From Vibrio pacinii DSM 19139 (lineage in GTDB: Bacteria; Pseudomonadota; Gammaproteobacteria; Enterobacterales; Vibrionaceae): a DNA stretch of 64,000 nucleotides. The position numbers and the translations under genes are program-made. The notes under the pieces are model-generated. The model did not search any database. It was not told the origin of the DNA and saw only the letters and a program-made list of their open reading frames with translations. Of this stretch, positions 1 through 10,014 are shown one piece after another. The stretch lies in the NCBI RefSeq assembly GCF_000711795.1, contig NZ_JONH01000001.1, positions 62,001 through 126,000 of the forward strand, written 5' to 3'. Each line of letters opens with the position of its first letter. The first letter of the stretch is position 1.

Positions 1-2
1 AA

Positions 3-1256
3 GTCATCGTGGTCACTGACGGCGAACGTATTTTGGGCCTTGGCGACCAAGGAATCGGTGGTATGGGTATCCCTATTGGTAAGCTTGCTCTCTATACTGC
101 CTGTGGTGGTATCAGCCCTGCTTATACCTTGCCTATCGTTCTTGATGTGGGAACCAACAACCCGCAGCGTCTGGCTGACCCAATGTACATGGGCTGGCGT
201 CATCCGCGCATTACTGGCACAGAATACGATGCCTTCGTCGAAGAGTTCATGCAAGCCGTTCAACGTCGTTGGCCAGAGGCGCTGATCCAATTCGAAGACT
301 TCGCACAAAAGAACGCGATGCCACTACTTGAGCGCTATAAAGACCGCGTTTGTTGCTTTAACGATGACATTCAGGGCACCGCCGCTGTTACTGTTGGTTC
401 GCTACTGGCTGCATGTCAGGCGGCAGGCAGTAAATTATCACAGCAACGCGTCGCCTTCCTTGGTGCAGGTTCAGCTGGTTGCGGCATTGCAGAAGCGATC
501 ATTGCACAAATGGTGTCTGAGGGTATTAGTGATGCCAAAGCTCGCTCACAAGTCTTTATGGTCGATCGTTGGGGCTTACTGCAAGAGGGCATGCCTAACC
601 TACTCGACTTCCAACAACGCTTGGTACAAAAGCACAAAAATACCGCCGATTGGCAAGCAGAAAGCAATGGGTTTTCACTGCTTGATGTGATGCGCAATGC
701 CAAGCCAACCGTGCTAGTGGGCGTTTCTGGTGCGCCAGGTCTGTTTAGCGAAGAAGTAATCAAAGAGATGCACGCTCACTGCGCGCGCCCTATTATCTTC
801 CCATTGTCAAACCCGACCAGCCGAGTAGAAGCCACCCCGAATGACATCATACGTTGGACTAACGGTGAGGCCTTGGTTGCCACAGGCAGTCCGTTTGATC
901 CAGTCACTCATGATGGTAAGACCTACGCCATTGCCCAATGTAATAACAGCTATATCTTCCCGGGCATTGGTTTGGGCGTTCTGGCCGTACAAGCAAAACG
1001 CGTGACAGATGAAATGCTGATGGAATCGAGCCGCGCACTAGCGACCTGCTCTCCGCTGGCGATCAATGGTCAAGGCCCACTGTTACCGCCACTTGAAGCG
1101 ATTCATTCTGTCTCGAAGAAAATCGCCTTCGCTGTCGCCAAAAAAGCGATTGAGCAAGGTGTGGCGCTTGAGATAACTGACGAAGCTCTCGAAGAGGCCA
1201 TCGACGCCTCTTTCTGGCAGCCAGTGTATCGCCGTTACAAACGCACAGCGTTCTAA
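3..1256 (+). CDS. maeA: NAD-dependent malic enzyme, 5' truncated by window edge
   Basis: Oxidative decarboxylation of malate to pyruvate with NAD reduction in the cytosol. The visible part holds about 417 residues, and the family is usually about 560, so roughly the first 145 lie outside the window. It opens in frame with [17 protein letters not shown], the conserved malic enzyme segment, so the GTG at position 9 is internal and not a start. [10 protein letters not shown] and the Rossmann motif [10 protein letters not shown] (near positions 466-495) mark the substrate and NAD regions. A strong terminator follows directly. Family assignment is firm; NAD rather than NADP preference is inferred from resemblance to MaeA/SfcA. 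Confidence 0.93.
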   Translation, partial: VIVVTDGERILGLGDQGIGGMGIPIGKLALYTACGGISPAYTLPIVLDVGTNNPQRLADPMYMGWRHPRITGTEYDAFVEEFMQAVQRRWPEALIQFEDFAQKNAMPLLERYKDRVCCFNDDIQGTAAVTVGSLLAACQAAGSKLSQQRVAFLGAGSAGCGIAEAIIAQMVSEGISDAKARSQVFMVDRWGLLQEGMPNLLDFQQRLVQKHKNTADWQAESNGFSLLDVMRNAKPTVLVGVSGAPGLFSEEVIKEMHAHCARPIIFPLSNPTSRVEATPNDIIRWTNGEALVATGSPFDPVTHDGKTYAIAQCNNSYIFPGIGLGVLAVQAKRVTDEMLMESSRALATCSPLAINGQGPLLPPLEAIHSVSKKIAFAVAKKAIEQGVALEITDEALEEAIDASFWQPVYRRYKRTAF

Positions 1257-1262
1257 TCCATT

Positions 1263-1290
1263 AAAACCCAGCAACTGCTGGGTTTTTTCT
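1263..1290 (+). terminator. Rho-independent terminator of maeA
   Basis: Perfect inverted repeat aaaacccagca / tgctgggtttt at 1263-1273 and 1276-1286, followed by a T-rich run, 7 bp after the maeA stop. Confidence 0.88.
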
Positions 1291-1366
1291 TTATGATTTA
1301 CTCTAGACAGCGGCGCACTACTTCATGATATCCTTGGGCTGTTTTCAGTTAACTCTTTAATCAATA

Positions 1367-1687
1367 ATGGAATATTTACATATACTCGGGCGCTATTTGC
1401 TGCCTTATCTGAGTGAAATCTCTACGGCATTGATTGCTTGTACGTTAGTGATGGCAGGCGGTGAAATCAATACCATGGTCAGAAGATGGCTGAGAAACTA
1501 CAACTTCGTGCTCAGAACGATCGCGTTTGTCTTGATCAACGCGTTTGGTTACGGCTTAATCATCATTAAAGCAACGCCCTATTTAACTCGGACACTACGA
1601 TCATTGGACAGCGGTGTAATGTTCTCTATCGTGCTGACATGTTTTATTATCATCGGTCTTTGGGCGCAAAGGAATCGACAAATCTAG
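1367..1687 (+). CDS. DUF3392 family inner-membrane protein
   Basis: A 106-residue protein with about three hydrophobic segments (near residues 15-32, 48-68 and 83-100) and basic connecting loops (VRRWLRNYN). I recognise it as the DUF3392 type, small membrane proteins of vibrios with no known function. The stop TAG shares its G with the GTG start of sanA, so the two are translationally coupled. No strong ribosome site is seen before the ATG. The family assignment is from memory of its layout; function is unknown. Confidence 0.75.
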   Translation: MEYLHILGRYLLPYLSEISTALIACTLVMAGGEINTMVRRWLRNYNFVLRTIAFVLINAFGYGLIIIKATPYLTRTLRSLDSGVMFSIVLTCFIIIGLWAQRNRQI

Positions 1688-2433
1688 TGCGAAAATTATT
1701 CCATCGAGAGACACAATCACAGACTTGGCTTAAACGGCTAATCAAGTTGTTCATCTGGCTATTCGTTAGCCTACTGTTGATCGCGGTAACGCTATTTAGC
1801 GTTGATCGGTGGGTCTCTGTTCAAGCACGTGAACAGTTGTTTTCGCAAATGGATCAGGTTGATTCTTTCAATGTTGCTGTGGTTTTGGGCACCAGCAAAT
1901 ACCTTGGTAAAATCCTCAACGAATACTACACCCATCGTATTGAGGCGGCTATCGCACTCTATCAACAGGGCAAAGTCAGTCATTTTCTACTCAGTGGTGA
2001 CAATGCACATCGCTCATACAATGAGCCCTGGACCATGAAGCGTGATCTACTAGCAGCGGGGATTCCTGAAGAACGGATTGTGTTGGATTATGCAGGCTTT
2101 CGCACTCTAGACTCCGTCGTCAGGGCAAAAGAGATTTTTGATACCGATAATTTTTTGATTATTTCGCAGAAGTTTCACTGTGAACGGGCGCTATTTATTG
2201 CCAACTCGCACAATATTAATGCCAAGTGTTTTGCGGTTCCTGGCCCTTCACGTCATTCAGGCTTTAAAGTCCGCATCCGCGAAGTCTTCGCCCGCGCAAA
2301 GGCGTTACTTGATATCTACATTACTAATACCAAACCTAAGTTTTTAGGCCCTAAAGAGCCAATCGCTATCGACCAACAGTTAGAGTCAGACCAACTGCAA
2401 AGCGCAGTGACAACTAATGGTGACACGCACTAA
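1687..2433 (+). CDS. sanA: SanA/YdcF-like DUF218 envelope protein
   Basis: Single-pass membrane protein (one hydrophobic segment near residues 20-40) with a DUF218 domain. NVAVVLGT, LLSGDN, YNEP, DYAGFRTLDS and FHCERALFIA match E. coli SanA, which contributes to vancomycin exclusion at high temperature and to envelope barrier function. The start chosen is GTG 1687, overlapping the DUF3392 stop by one base, with an AAGGA site 12-16 bases upstream; the open frame reaches further back to 1639, but those codons lie inside DUF3392. The length of 248 residues suits the family. Its 3' end overlaps the convergent diguanylate cyclase gene by 20 bp. Confidence 0.87.
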   Translation: MRKLFHRETQSQTWLKRLIKLFIWLFVSLLLIAVTLFSVDRWVSVQAREQLFSQMDQVDSFNVAVVLGTSKYLGKILNEYYTHRIEAAIALYQQGKVSHFLLSGDNAHRSYNEPWTMKRDLLAAGIPEERIVLDYAGFRTLDSVVRAKEIFDTDNFLIISQKFHCERALFIANSHNINAKCFAVPGPSRHSGFKVRIREVFARAKALLDIYITNTKPKFLGPKEPIAIDQQLESDQLQSAVTTNGDTH

Positions 2434-3724
2434 CCGCAACTTGGTTCCGACCTCGACGCTTGGCGATATAAAGTGCGTCATCCGCTCTGGTTAGCATCTC
2501 GTTAATACGTTCATTACCACGAGCTGCGACACCAATACTGGTTGTCAACACATCACCATGAACCCAGATATGTGACTCCACTCGATGACATATTTTCTCG
2601 GCCAGTGCTATTGTTTGCTCAAGATCGAGGTCAGGGCAGAAAATGACAAACTCTTCACCGCCCCAACGAACCAACCTTTGCTCTGAACTCAATATACTTA
2701 ACACCACCATAGTGAACTCGCGCAGTATGTCATCTCCCATTTTATGTCCATAGTGATCATTAACTTGCTTAAAGTGATCGATGTCGAGATAGAGCACAGT
2801 CAAAGAGCGGTGACGATTGCCCTCGCCTTCAAAATGACGCGCTAACCACTCTCGAATCGAATGACGATTCATCGCCCCAGTCAACGCATCGCGATTGGCC
2901 AGTTCAGCAAAGTGAATGTTCTGTTCTTGTAGTTCACGATTTAAACGTCGTAAGTGAATCTGTCTAAACTGAGCTTGGGAAATTGCTTGTCGGCTGCGCT
3001 TAATTTCCACCATGCTATACACCAATACTAACGAGACCCAGAAAACCAGTAAGCCGAACATCAGGTACTCACCATCAATGTAATTGCCGACAAACTCAAT
3101 GCCATGGATCTTCATGGTATATCGACCCTCATTCTCTCCAGATCCTGTCGCTAGCTCAAGCAACGAGATATTGGAAAATTCAGGCGCCGAATATTTAATC
3201 TCAATATCGTTATCAGCCAGCCACCAAGTCATCACCTGTAGATTAGCGAGCGGGATCTCGACTTGCCCCGACTCTGCGCCGGGCGTATATTCAAGTCCAT
3301 TGTATTTAAGGCTATATTGATTGTCGGCATTGGAGTAGGCAGGGTTGAAATTACGTAAATAAATTCTCATTCCCGGCTCGTTTGGGCTATCGTGGCGAAT
3401 AAAGTCGACATTCAGTCTTAATGTATGATAACCATCAAGATCGATGCCCTTCTCGATACTCTCTCCCAAATGAATCGAGACACCGCAATATGGCCACTGA
3501 TAAGCGTCGGTTTTAAACAACTGGCATTCGAGCAAGTACGTTCCTTCACTCTGCGTCAATGTTGACGTACTTGAACCACCTTGAACTTGGTCATTGGTTG
3601 CGAAGAAATCAAATTGATTAGGGTGTATTTTATACACCTGACCGCTGCCATAGACCCAATAAGTCTGCACCAGAAGTACGGTGACCACGACCAATAGAAA
3701 GATAATTTTGTGGATTGTTTTCAA
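2414..3724 (-). CDS. Membrane diguanylate cyclase with periplasmic sensor
   Basis: Makes cyclic di-GMP from two GTP. TM helices at about residues 6-24 and 219-238 flank a periplasmic domain of about 190 residues that looks beta-rich, with cysteines near 67 and 80; it resembles carbohydrate-binding-like folds, but I cannot name it. A C-terminal GGDEF domain carries GGEEF at about 355-359, an active variant of the motif. The residues five before it read SSEQ, so there is no RxxD product-inhibition site. The start is TTG 3724 with AGGGA seven bases upstream. The 3' end overlaps sanA on the other strand. Confidence 0.88.
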   Translation of the reverse strand: MKTIHKIIFLLVVVTVLLVQTYWVYGSGQVYKIHPNQFDFFATNDQVQGGSSTSTLTQSEGTYLLECQLFKTDAYQWPYCGVSIHLGESIEKGIDLDGYHTLRLNVDFIRHDSPNEPGMRIYLRNFNPAYSNADNQYSLKYNGLEYTPGAESGQVEIPLANLQVMTWWLADNDIEIKYSAPEFSNISLLELATGSGENEGRYTMKIHGIEFVGNYIDGEYLMFGLLVFWVSLVLVYSMVEIKRSRQAISQAQFRQIHLRRLNRELQEQNIHFAELANRDALTGAMNRHSIREWLARHFEGEGNRHRSLTVLYLDIDHFKQVNDHYGHKMGDDILREFTMVVLSILSSEQRLVRWGGEEFVIFCPDLDLEQTIALAEKICHRVESHIWVHGDVLTTSIGVAARGNERINEMLTRADDALYIAKRRGRNQVAVSACHH

Positions 3725-4009
3725 TCGTAGTCCCTACTGTCCTGACCAGATTAATAATTAAATTAAATGTAACGATGCCAATTAATAAGATACTGGTTCC
3801 ATTATAGTTCACTTTACTGTGCTAATTATCGATAATTATTAGAAGTGGCTCATAAACTCAGTCGACTGTGAAAAGTATGTGACTGGTCAGCGTTACGGAT
3901 TAACTATCAGGAGATGTTGTTAGCGTATTTTTTACAGGTTCGATAACAAAAAATGCTACAATCGCCGCCACACAAAAGGTCAACCTAAGAACGAATACAG
4001 AGCATTGTC

Positions 4010-4834
4010 ATGTCTTTAATTGCGAAAGGTACGCTCAATAAAATGCGTGCTTCACTGGATGTCAAAGTCATCTATCAACTTCCTGTCGGCGAACAGTTTG
4101 TCGACCTGACACCATTTATCGGTCAATCCCTCACGCTAACCCACACTGGCAATATCTATTGCAGTGCGTGTGGTAAGAAGACCAAAAAAAGCTATTCACA
4201 AGGCCATTGCTTTGTTTGTATGCGCAAGCTTGCCAGCTGTGACATGTGTATAATGAAGCCAGAAACCTGTCACTACGATCAAGGTACTTGTCGCGAGCCA
4301 AAATGGGGTGAGGACAACTGTATGGTCGACCATTATGTCTATCTATCTAATACCTCGAGTTTAAAAGTCGGTATTACTCGCCATACGCAGATCCCAACGC
4401 GTTGGATAGACCAAGGGGCAACACAGGGTTTGCCTATTTTTAAAGTCAAAACCCGTCATATTTCTGGTTTAATTGAAGTGGAAGTTGCTAAGCATATCGC
4501 GGATAAAACCAATTGGAGAACGCTACTCAAAGGTGATGGTGAACCGATTGATCTTAATCAGCGCTTTGCACAACTATTGCCGCTCCTCAGCGATAAGATT
4601 GCAGAGATCAAACAGCAATTTGGCGATGATGCCATTGACGTTCTGACAGAAAGTATTACGCCAATCGAATACCCTGTCGAACAGCATCCGATCAAAATCA
4701 CTTCACATAATTTTGATAAAACTCCCCAAGTGACTGGGGTTCTTCAAGGGATTAAAGGCCAATATCTGATTTTTGATACCGGGGTAATTAACATTCGTAA
4801 ATTCACCTCTTATGAAGTTGAAGTCAGCGCGTAA
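4010..4834 (+). CDS. DUF2797 family cysteine-cluster protein
   Basis: A 274-residue soluble protein. Residues about 48-92 carry a dense cysteine/histidine region (CSAC, HCFVC, CDMC, CHYDQGTC) that looks like a metal-binding cluster. The stretch YVYLSNTSSLKVGITR with a downstream basic region resembles a GIY-YIG-like strand pattern. I recognise the DUF2797 layout; no biochemical role is established to my knowledge. A TACAAT hexamer at 3957-3962 could be a -10 box. The gene stands alone, with a hairpin terminator separating it from the convergent PLP-enzyme gene. Confidence 0.78.
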   Translation: MSLIAKGTLNKMRASLDVKVIYQLPVGEQFVDLTPFIGQSLTLTHTGNIYCSACGKKTKKSYSQGHCFVCMRKLASCDMCIMKPETCHYDQGTCREPKWGEDNCMVDHYVYLSNTSSLKVGITRHTQIPTRWIDQGATQGLPIFKVKTRHISGLIEVEVAKHIADKTNWRTLLKGDGEPIDLNQRFAQLLPLLSDKIAEIKQQFGDDAIDVLTESITPIEYPVEQHPIKITSHNFDKTPQVTGVLQGIKGQYLIFDTGVINIRKFTSYEVEVSA

Positions 4835-4839
4835 AGTTA

Positions 4840-4863
4840 AAAGGACCTCAATTGAGGTCCTTT
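4840..4863. terminator. Perfect hairpin between convergent genes
   Basis: A 24-bp perfect palindrome (arms aaaggacctcaa / ttgaggtccttt) lies between the ends of the DUF2797 gene and the leftward PLP-enzyme gene. The terminal A and T runs are short on both strands, so it could act in either direction. Confidence 0.7.
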
Positions 4864-4874
4864 GTTGATTCAGG

Positions 4875-6110
4875 TTAATCGCCAAGAATGGCCTTAAGCT
4901 CATCAAACAGCGTATCGACCTCTTCTAGCGTGTTGTAATGCATAAAGCCAATACGCACCACACCGCCCGATTGTTCTAACTTTAACTGCCGCACTAAGCC
5001 AAGAGCATAGAAGTGGCCGTTCCAAACACAAATATTACGTTCACCCAACTTACGTGCAATCGTTTCTGATGAATGATTGTCGAACGTCAACGCAAAGGTT
5101 GGGGTTCGAAGCGCACTATCAGCAACCTGTCGACCATATAGCTTCACGCCTGATAACTCAGATAGACGCAGTAGGAAACGCTCGCTGAGCCCAGATTCAT
5201 GTTGGTTGTAGTAACGATAAGATTCAACCAAACGCTCTCGTAGCGATGAATAACTCGACCCCCATTGAGCAAGGTATTTAACCGCAGATACTAAGCCTGC
5301 CAATGCTTCGAAGCTTTGCGTTCCTGTCTCGAAACGACCAGGGCCGCAGTCAGTTGCCGGCTCGACCTTATAGGGTTTTAACGCATGCAACCATTTCGGA
5401 GCTACATAGGCGATACCAACGTGCGGACCGAAAAATTTGTACGCAGAACAGGCTAAGAAGTCACAGCCAAGGGCCTGAACATCAACCAAATGGTGCGGCG
5501 CGTAATGCACTGCATCAACGTAAACCATAGCTCCGACTTGATGTGCAGCCTCAACAACACGCTTCACGTCAACAATCGACCCTGTGGTATTTGACGCAAA
5601 CGTCAACGCAATAAGTCTGGACTTGTCATTAATAAGTGACAGCAAATGGTCGATATCCAAGCTGCAATCGAGTTCGTCAACACGGGCTTGATGGACAATC
5701 GCCCCTTTGTCATCTGCTGCCTGCTGCCAACTCGACACATTCGAATAATGATCGAGTGCGGTAACGATCACTTCATCCCCCACCTGCCACTCACGACTGA
5801 TGGCTCGACTGAGTTGGAAAGTCAGTGATGTCATGTTAGCGCCAAAGACAATATTATCTTTCGACTCTGCATTGACCAGTGCCGCGGCATGCTCGCGCGC
5901 TTGGAGCATTAATTGCGTCGTTTGCTGGCTTGAGAAATAATGCCCACCCAAGTTTGCGTTGAAAAAACCCAGATAAGCTTGCATCGCTTCTAACACCGAC
6001 TGTGGCACTTGCGAACCGCCCGGGCCATCAAGAAACGTCACTGGTAAGTCATTATATGTTTGGCTCAGCGCGCTAAATTGCGCCCTTGCTAGATTAGGAG
6101 TGAAGCTCAT
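4875..6110 (-). CDS. Class V aminotransferase / cysteine desulfurase-like PLP enzyme
   Basis: Fold-type I PLP enzyme of 411 residues. The PLP lysine is about K225 in CSAYKFFGPHVG, with the cofactor-binding D199 and H202 in YVDAVHYAPHH, and the early FLDGPGGSQVP segment typical of the cysteine desulfurase-like subgroup. No clear mobile cysteine loop is seen near the C-terminus, so sulfur transfer is not assured and a different amino-acid lyase or transaminase reaction is possible. It overlaps the upstream dioxygenase gene by 17 bp, so the two are almost certainly cotranscribed and probably act on related amino-acid substrates. Confidence 0.85.
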   Translation of the reverse strand: MSFTPNLARAQFSALSQTYNDLPVTFLDGPGGSQVPQSVLEAMQAYLGFFNANLGGHYFSSQQTTQLMLQAREHAAALVNAESKDNIVFGANMTSLTFQLSRAISREWQVGDEVIVTALDHYSNVSSWQQAADDKGAIVHQARVDELDCSLDIDHLLSLINDKSRLIALTFASNTTGSIVDVKRVVEAAHQVGAMVYVDAVHYAPHHLVDVQALGCDFLACSAYKFFGPHVGIAYVAPKWLHALKPYKVEPATDCGPGRFETGTQSFEALAGLVSAVKYLAQWGSSYSSLRERLVESYRYYNQHESGLSERFLLRLSELSGVKLYGRQVADSALRTPTFALTFDNHSSETIARKLGERNICVWNGHFYALGLVRQLKLEQSGGVVRIGFMHYNTLEEVDTLFDELKAILGD

Positions 6111-6750
6111 TCACGGCATCCTTCGCAGTCAGTACAAATACATCCATATAGCCTTCTTGGCCTTGGTTGACAGAACGAATTGGTTGCGCGTTATGCCACA
6201 GTTTATTGTCAGCCAACATCGCCACTTCACCACTTTGCAGAACTTTTCTAAAAAATGGCGCTTCATTAAAACTGTTGTAAAGCATGATATCGCCACCTTC
6301 AATATTGTGACGTCCCATACCGATTAAGGCGATATGTTCAAAGCCATCTTGGTGAACGCCTTCTGGGGCAACCTGAGTTTCGTCGTAAACCGCTGCAATG
6401 CGAATTTGGTGAATTTCTATTTCTTGACCATTGACAAGATTATTTGATGTCGCGAACAACTGACACATCTCGCGCATGCCATCACTTTTCAAAGTGGTCT
6501 CCTCTACAGGCTCGAACTGGCGTACAACGTTGCCTTGGAAGCGATTGATATCGTCGGTTTGCATAAACTCATTTTTATTTAAATCAAGCACTTCACCGTT
6601 TTTAAAGGCAACTACGGAATAACGTCGTAAGCGGAATTTACCGTCAGCATGGCTAGTTTTAGGAAGCTGGGTGAAAGTGGGGGCAAGCTGAGCAATCGCC
6701 GTGTCGCTGAGTTTGGTCAGTTGAAGAGTGGTTTCACGCTGATGTAACAT
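6094..6750 (-). CDS. 2-oxoglutarate/Fe(II) dioxygenase, PF10014-like
   Basis: Numbered from the chosen start, HQD (H133, D135) and H186 in LWHNAQPIR form the Fe(II) facial triad, and R192 is the likely 2-oxoglutarate anchor. The overall pattern matches the 2OG-Fe dioxygenase family that includes bacterial free-amino-acid hydroxylases such as isoleucine dioxygenase. Three ATG codons stand in a row at 6748-6756; AAGGAG abuts the first, so the third (6748-6750) has the best spacing and was chosen, giving 218 residues. First gene of a two-gene unit with the PLP enzyme. The substrate is unknown. Confidence 0.82.
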   Translation of the reverse strand: MLHQRETTLQLTKLSDTAIAQLAPTFTQLPKTSHADGKFRLRRYSVVAFKNGEVLDLNKNEFMQTDDINRFQGNVVRQFEPVEETTLKSDGMREMCQLFATSNNLVNGQEIEIHQIRIAAVYDETQVAPEGVHQDGFEHIALIGMGRHNIEGGDIMLYNSFNEAPFFRKVLQSGEVAMLADNKLWHNAQPIRSVNQGQEGYMDVFVLTAKDAVNELHS

Positions 6751-8114
<1,364 letters not shown>

Positions 8115-8143
8115 TAATTTCCATTTTTAGCTCAAATCCTTAC

Positions 8144-8175
8144 AGCCCTATGGTATGCCCATAGGGCTTTCTTTT
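8144..8175 (+). terminator. Rho-independent terminator of trxB
   Basis: Arms agccctatgg (8144-8153) and ccatagggct (8159-8168) with a 5-base loop, followed by TTCTTTT. Confidence 0.87.
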
Positions 8176-8199
8176 GTATAATGGCCCATTCTAATTCGT

Positions 8200-8218
8200 A
8201 ATAATAATTATCATTAAG
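8200..8218. promoter_or_regulatory. Fur-box-like site before cydD (tentative)
   Basis: The 19 bp ending 8 bp before the cydD start match the Fur consensus at 14 of 19 positions by eye (core aataataattatcatta). A TATAAT hexamer at 8177-8182 upstream could be the -10 box, which would place the site over the early transcribed region. The local sequence is AT-rich, so a chance match is quite possible. Confidence 0.3.
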
Positions 8219-8226
8219 CCTTCACG

Positions 8227-10014
8227 ATGGATAAAAAGAAACAACGCAGCTTGAACAATTGGCTCAAGCAGCAAAGTAAGCTCGCCAAACGCTGGCTTAT
8301 GATGGCTGTTGGCCTTGGTGTACTTTCAAGCTTTTTCCTTTTAGCTCAAGCCGCTTTACTGGCTAGCCTATTACACCAATTGATCATCGAACATGTTGAT
8401 AAGTCTCAACTTGTGCCTCATTTCGTCGCTCTCGCGGCCATCATTGCTATTCGAGCGCTTTGTTCTTGGGGTCGTGAAATCGCAGGGTATCGCTGTGGTG
8501 AGCAGATTCGTATTTACATTCGGCAATTGATTCTCGATAAGTTGCATGAGCTTGGCCCTGCCTATATCAAAGGAAAACCTGCTGGTGCTTGGGCAACACT
8601 ACTGCTTGAGCAAGTTGAAGACATGCACGACTTTTTCGCCCGTTACCTGCCACAAATGTCGTTGGCGGTTTTGATCCCGTTCGTTATTTTAATTGTGGTG
8701 TTCCCGGTTAACTGGGCGGCTGGATTAATCTTTTTGCTGACCGCGCCCCTAGTGCCATTATTTATGGCCTTAGTGGGAATGAAAGCCGCTGACGCAAACC
8801 GTAAAAACTTTAAAGCACTGCAGCGCTTGTCAGGCCATTTTTATGATCGCCTACAATCCATGACAACCATTCGTCTGTTTGACCGAACCAAAGCAGAAAC
8901 TGAGATGATGCGTGGCGCTTCTGAAGTCTTCCGCACTCGCACTATGGATGTGCTTAAAATCGCCTTCCTTTCTTCTGCAGTGCTTGAGTTCTTTACCTCT
9001 ATTTCGATTGCATTAACGGCGGTTTACTTCGGTTTTGCCTTTATCGGCGAGCTTAATTTTGGTGATTATGGCGCAGGAGTTACCCTCTTTGCCGGGCTGT
9101 TTATTCTTGTGTTGGCACCTGAGTTCTATCAACCGCTTCGTGACCTTGGGACGTTTTACCATGCCAAGCAACAAGCGGTTGGCGCGGCAGAGAGTATCGT
9201 CGAGTTTCTAGACACTGATGTCGAAACCGTGCGCTCTGGACAAACACTTTTACCTATGAATCAAGGGGTAAGCATCACCGCGAGTGAACTTGAGGTGTTC
9301 TCACCCGAAGGCGTGAAACTCCTTGGGCCGATGAGTTTCGACATCAATAATGGCCAAACTACGGCGTTGGTTGGCCCTAGTGGCGCAGGAAAAACTAGCC
9401 TTATCAACGCTCTGCTTGGTTTTTTACCTTATAAAGGTTCATTAAAAATTAACGGCATTGAACGTCGTGAACTCTCACTGTCAGATTGGCGCAAAAACAT
9501 CAGTTGGGTTGGCCAAAATCCACTGTTACTGCACGGCACGATTCGTGACAATGTTACGCTCGGCAAGCAGGGTGTGAGTGATCAACAGATCGCCACAGCG
9601 CTAGATGAGTCTTTTGCCTCGGAGTTTGTCGATGCACACGGTTTAGACTACAACATTTCTGATCGATCGGGTGGATTGTCTGTTGGTCAAGCACAGCGGC
9701 TAGCCCTTGCTCGCGCAATGATTCAAGATGGGTTGTTCTGGCTATTGGATGAGCCGACCGCAAGCCTTGATGCACGCAGTGAAAAACTGGTGATGCAAGG
9801 CTTAGATAAGCAAATTAACGGCAAAACCACACTGATGGTGACCCACCAGCTCACCCCGCTGCAGAATGTGGAGCAAATTTTGGTGATGCAAAACGGACAA
9901 CTCGTTCAAAGCGGTCACTATCAACAGTTAGCCGATAACGACGGCTTATTCAGGCAGATGTTGCAATCTAACCAGACACTTCAACAGACAGACAAGGGAA
10001 ATCTCGATGCGTGA
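8227..10014 (+). CDS. cydD: CydD half of heterodimeric CydDC thiol exporter
   Basis: ABC exporter subunit that, with CydC, moves cysteine/glutathione to the periplasm and is needed for cytochrome bd assembly. The N-terminal six-TM domain (about residues 20-320) is followed by an ABC domain with Walker A VGPSGAGKTSL, the non-canonical signature LSVGQAQR and Walker B LFWLLDEPTASLD. The signature begins SVGQ rather than SGGQ, as is usual for CydD. The length is 595. No clear ribosome site precedes the ATG. Its stop lies inside the start of cydC (8 bp overlap). Confidence 0.93.
   Translation: MDKKKQRSLNNWLKQQSKLAKRWLMMAVGLGVLSSFFLLAQAALLASLLHQLIIEHVDKSQLVPHFVALAAIIAIRALCSWGREIAGYRCGEQIRIYIRQLILDKLHELGPAYIKGKPAGAWATLLLEQVEDMHDFFARYLPQMSLAVLIPFVILIVVFPVNWAAGLIFLLTAPLVPLFMALVGMKAADANRKNFKALQRLSGHFYDRLQSMTTIRLFDRTKAETEMMRGASEVFRTRTMDVLKIAFLSSAVLEFFTSISIALTAVYFGFAFIGELNFGDYGAGVTLFAGLFILVLAPEFYQPLRDLGTFYHAKQQAVGAAESIVEFLDTDVETVRSGQTLLPMNQGVSITASELEVFSPEGVKLLGPMSFDINNGQTTALVGPSGAGKTSLINALLGFLPYKGSLKINGIERRELSLSDWRKNISWVGQNPLLLHGTIRDNVTLGKQGVSDQQIATALDESFASEFVDAHGLDYNISDRSGGLSVGQAQRLALARAMIQDGLFWLLDEPTASLDARSEKLVMQGLDKQINGKTTLMVTHQLTPLQNVEQILVMQNGQLVQSGHYQQLADNDGLFRQMLQSNQTLQQTDKGNLDA

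Noticed and set aside
9..11. GTG as start of maeA
   Set aside because: Homology continues upstream in frame; the true start lies outside the window.
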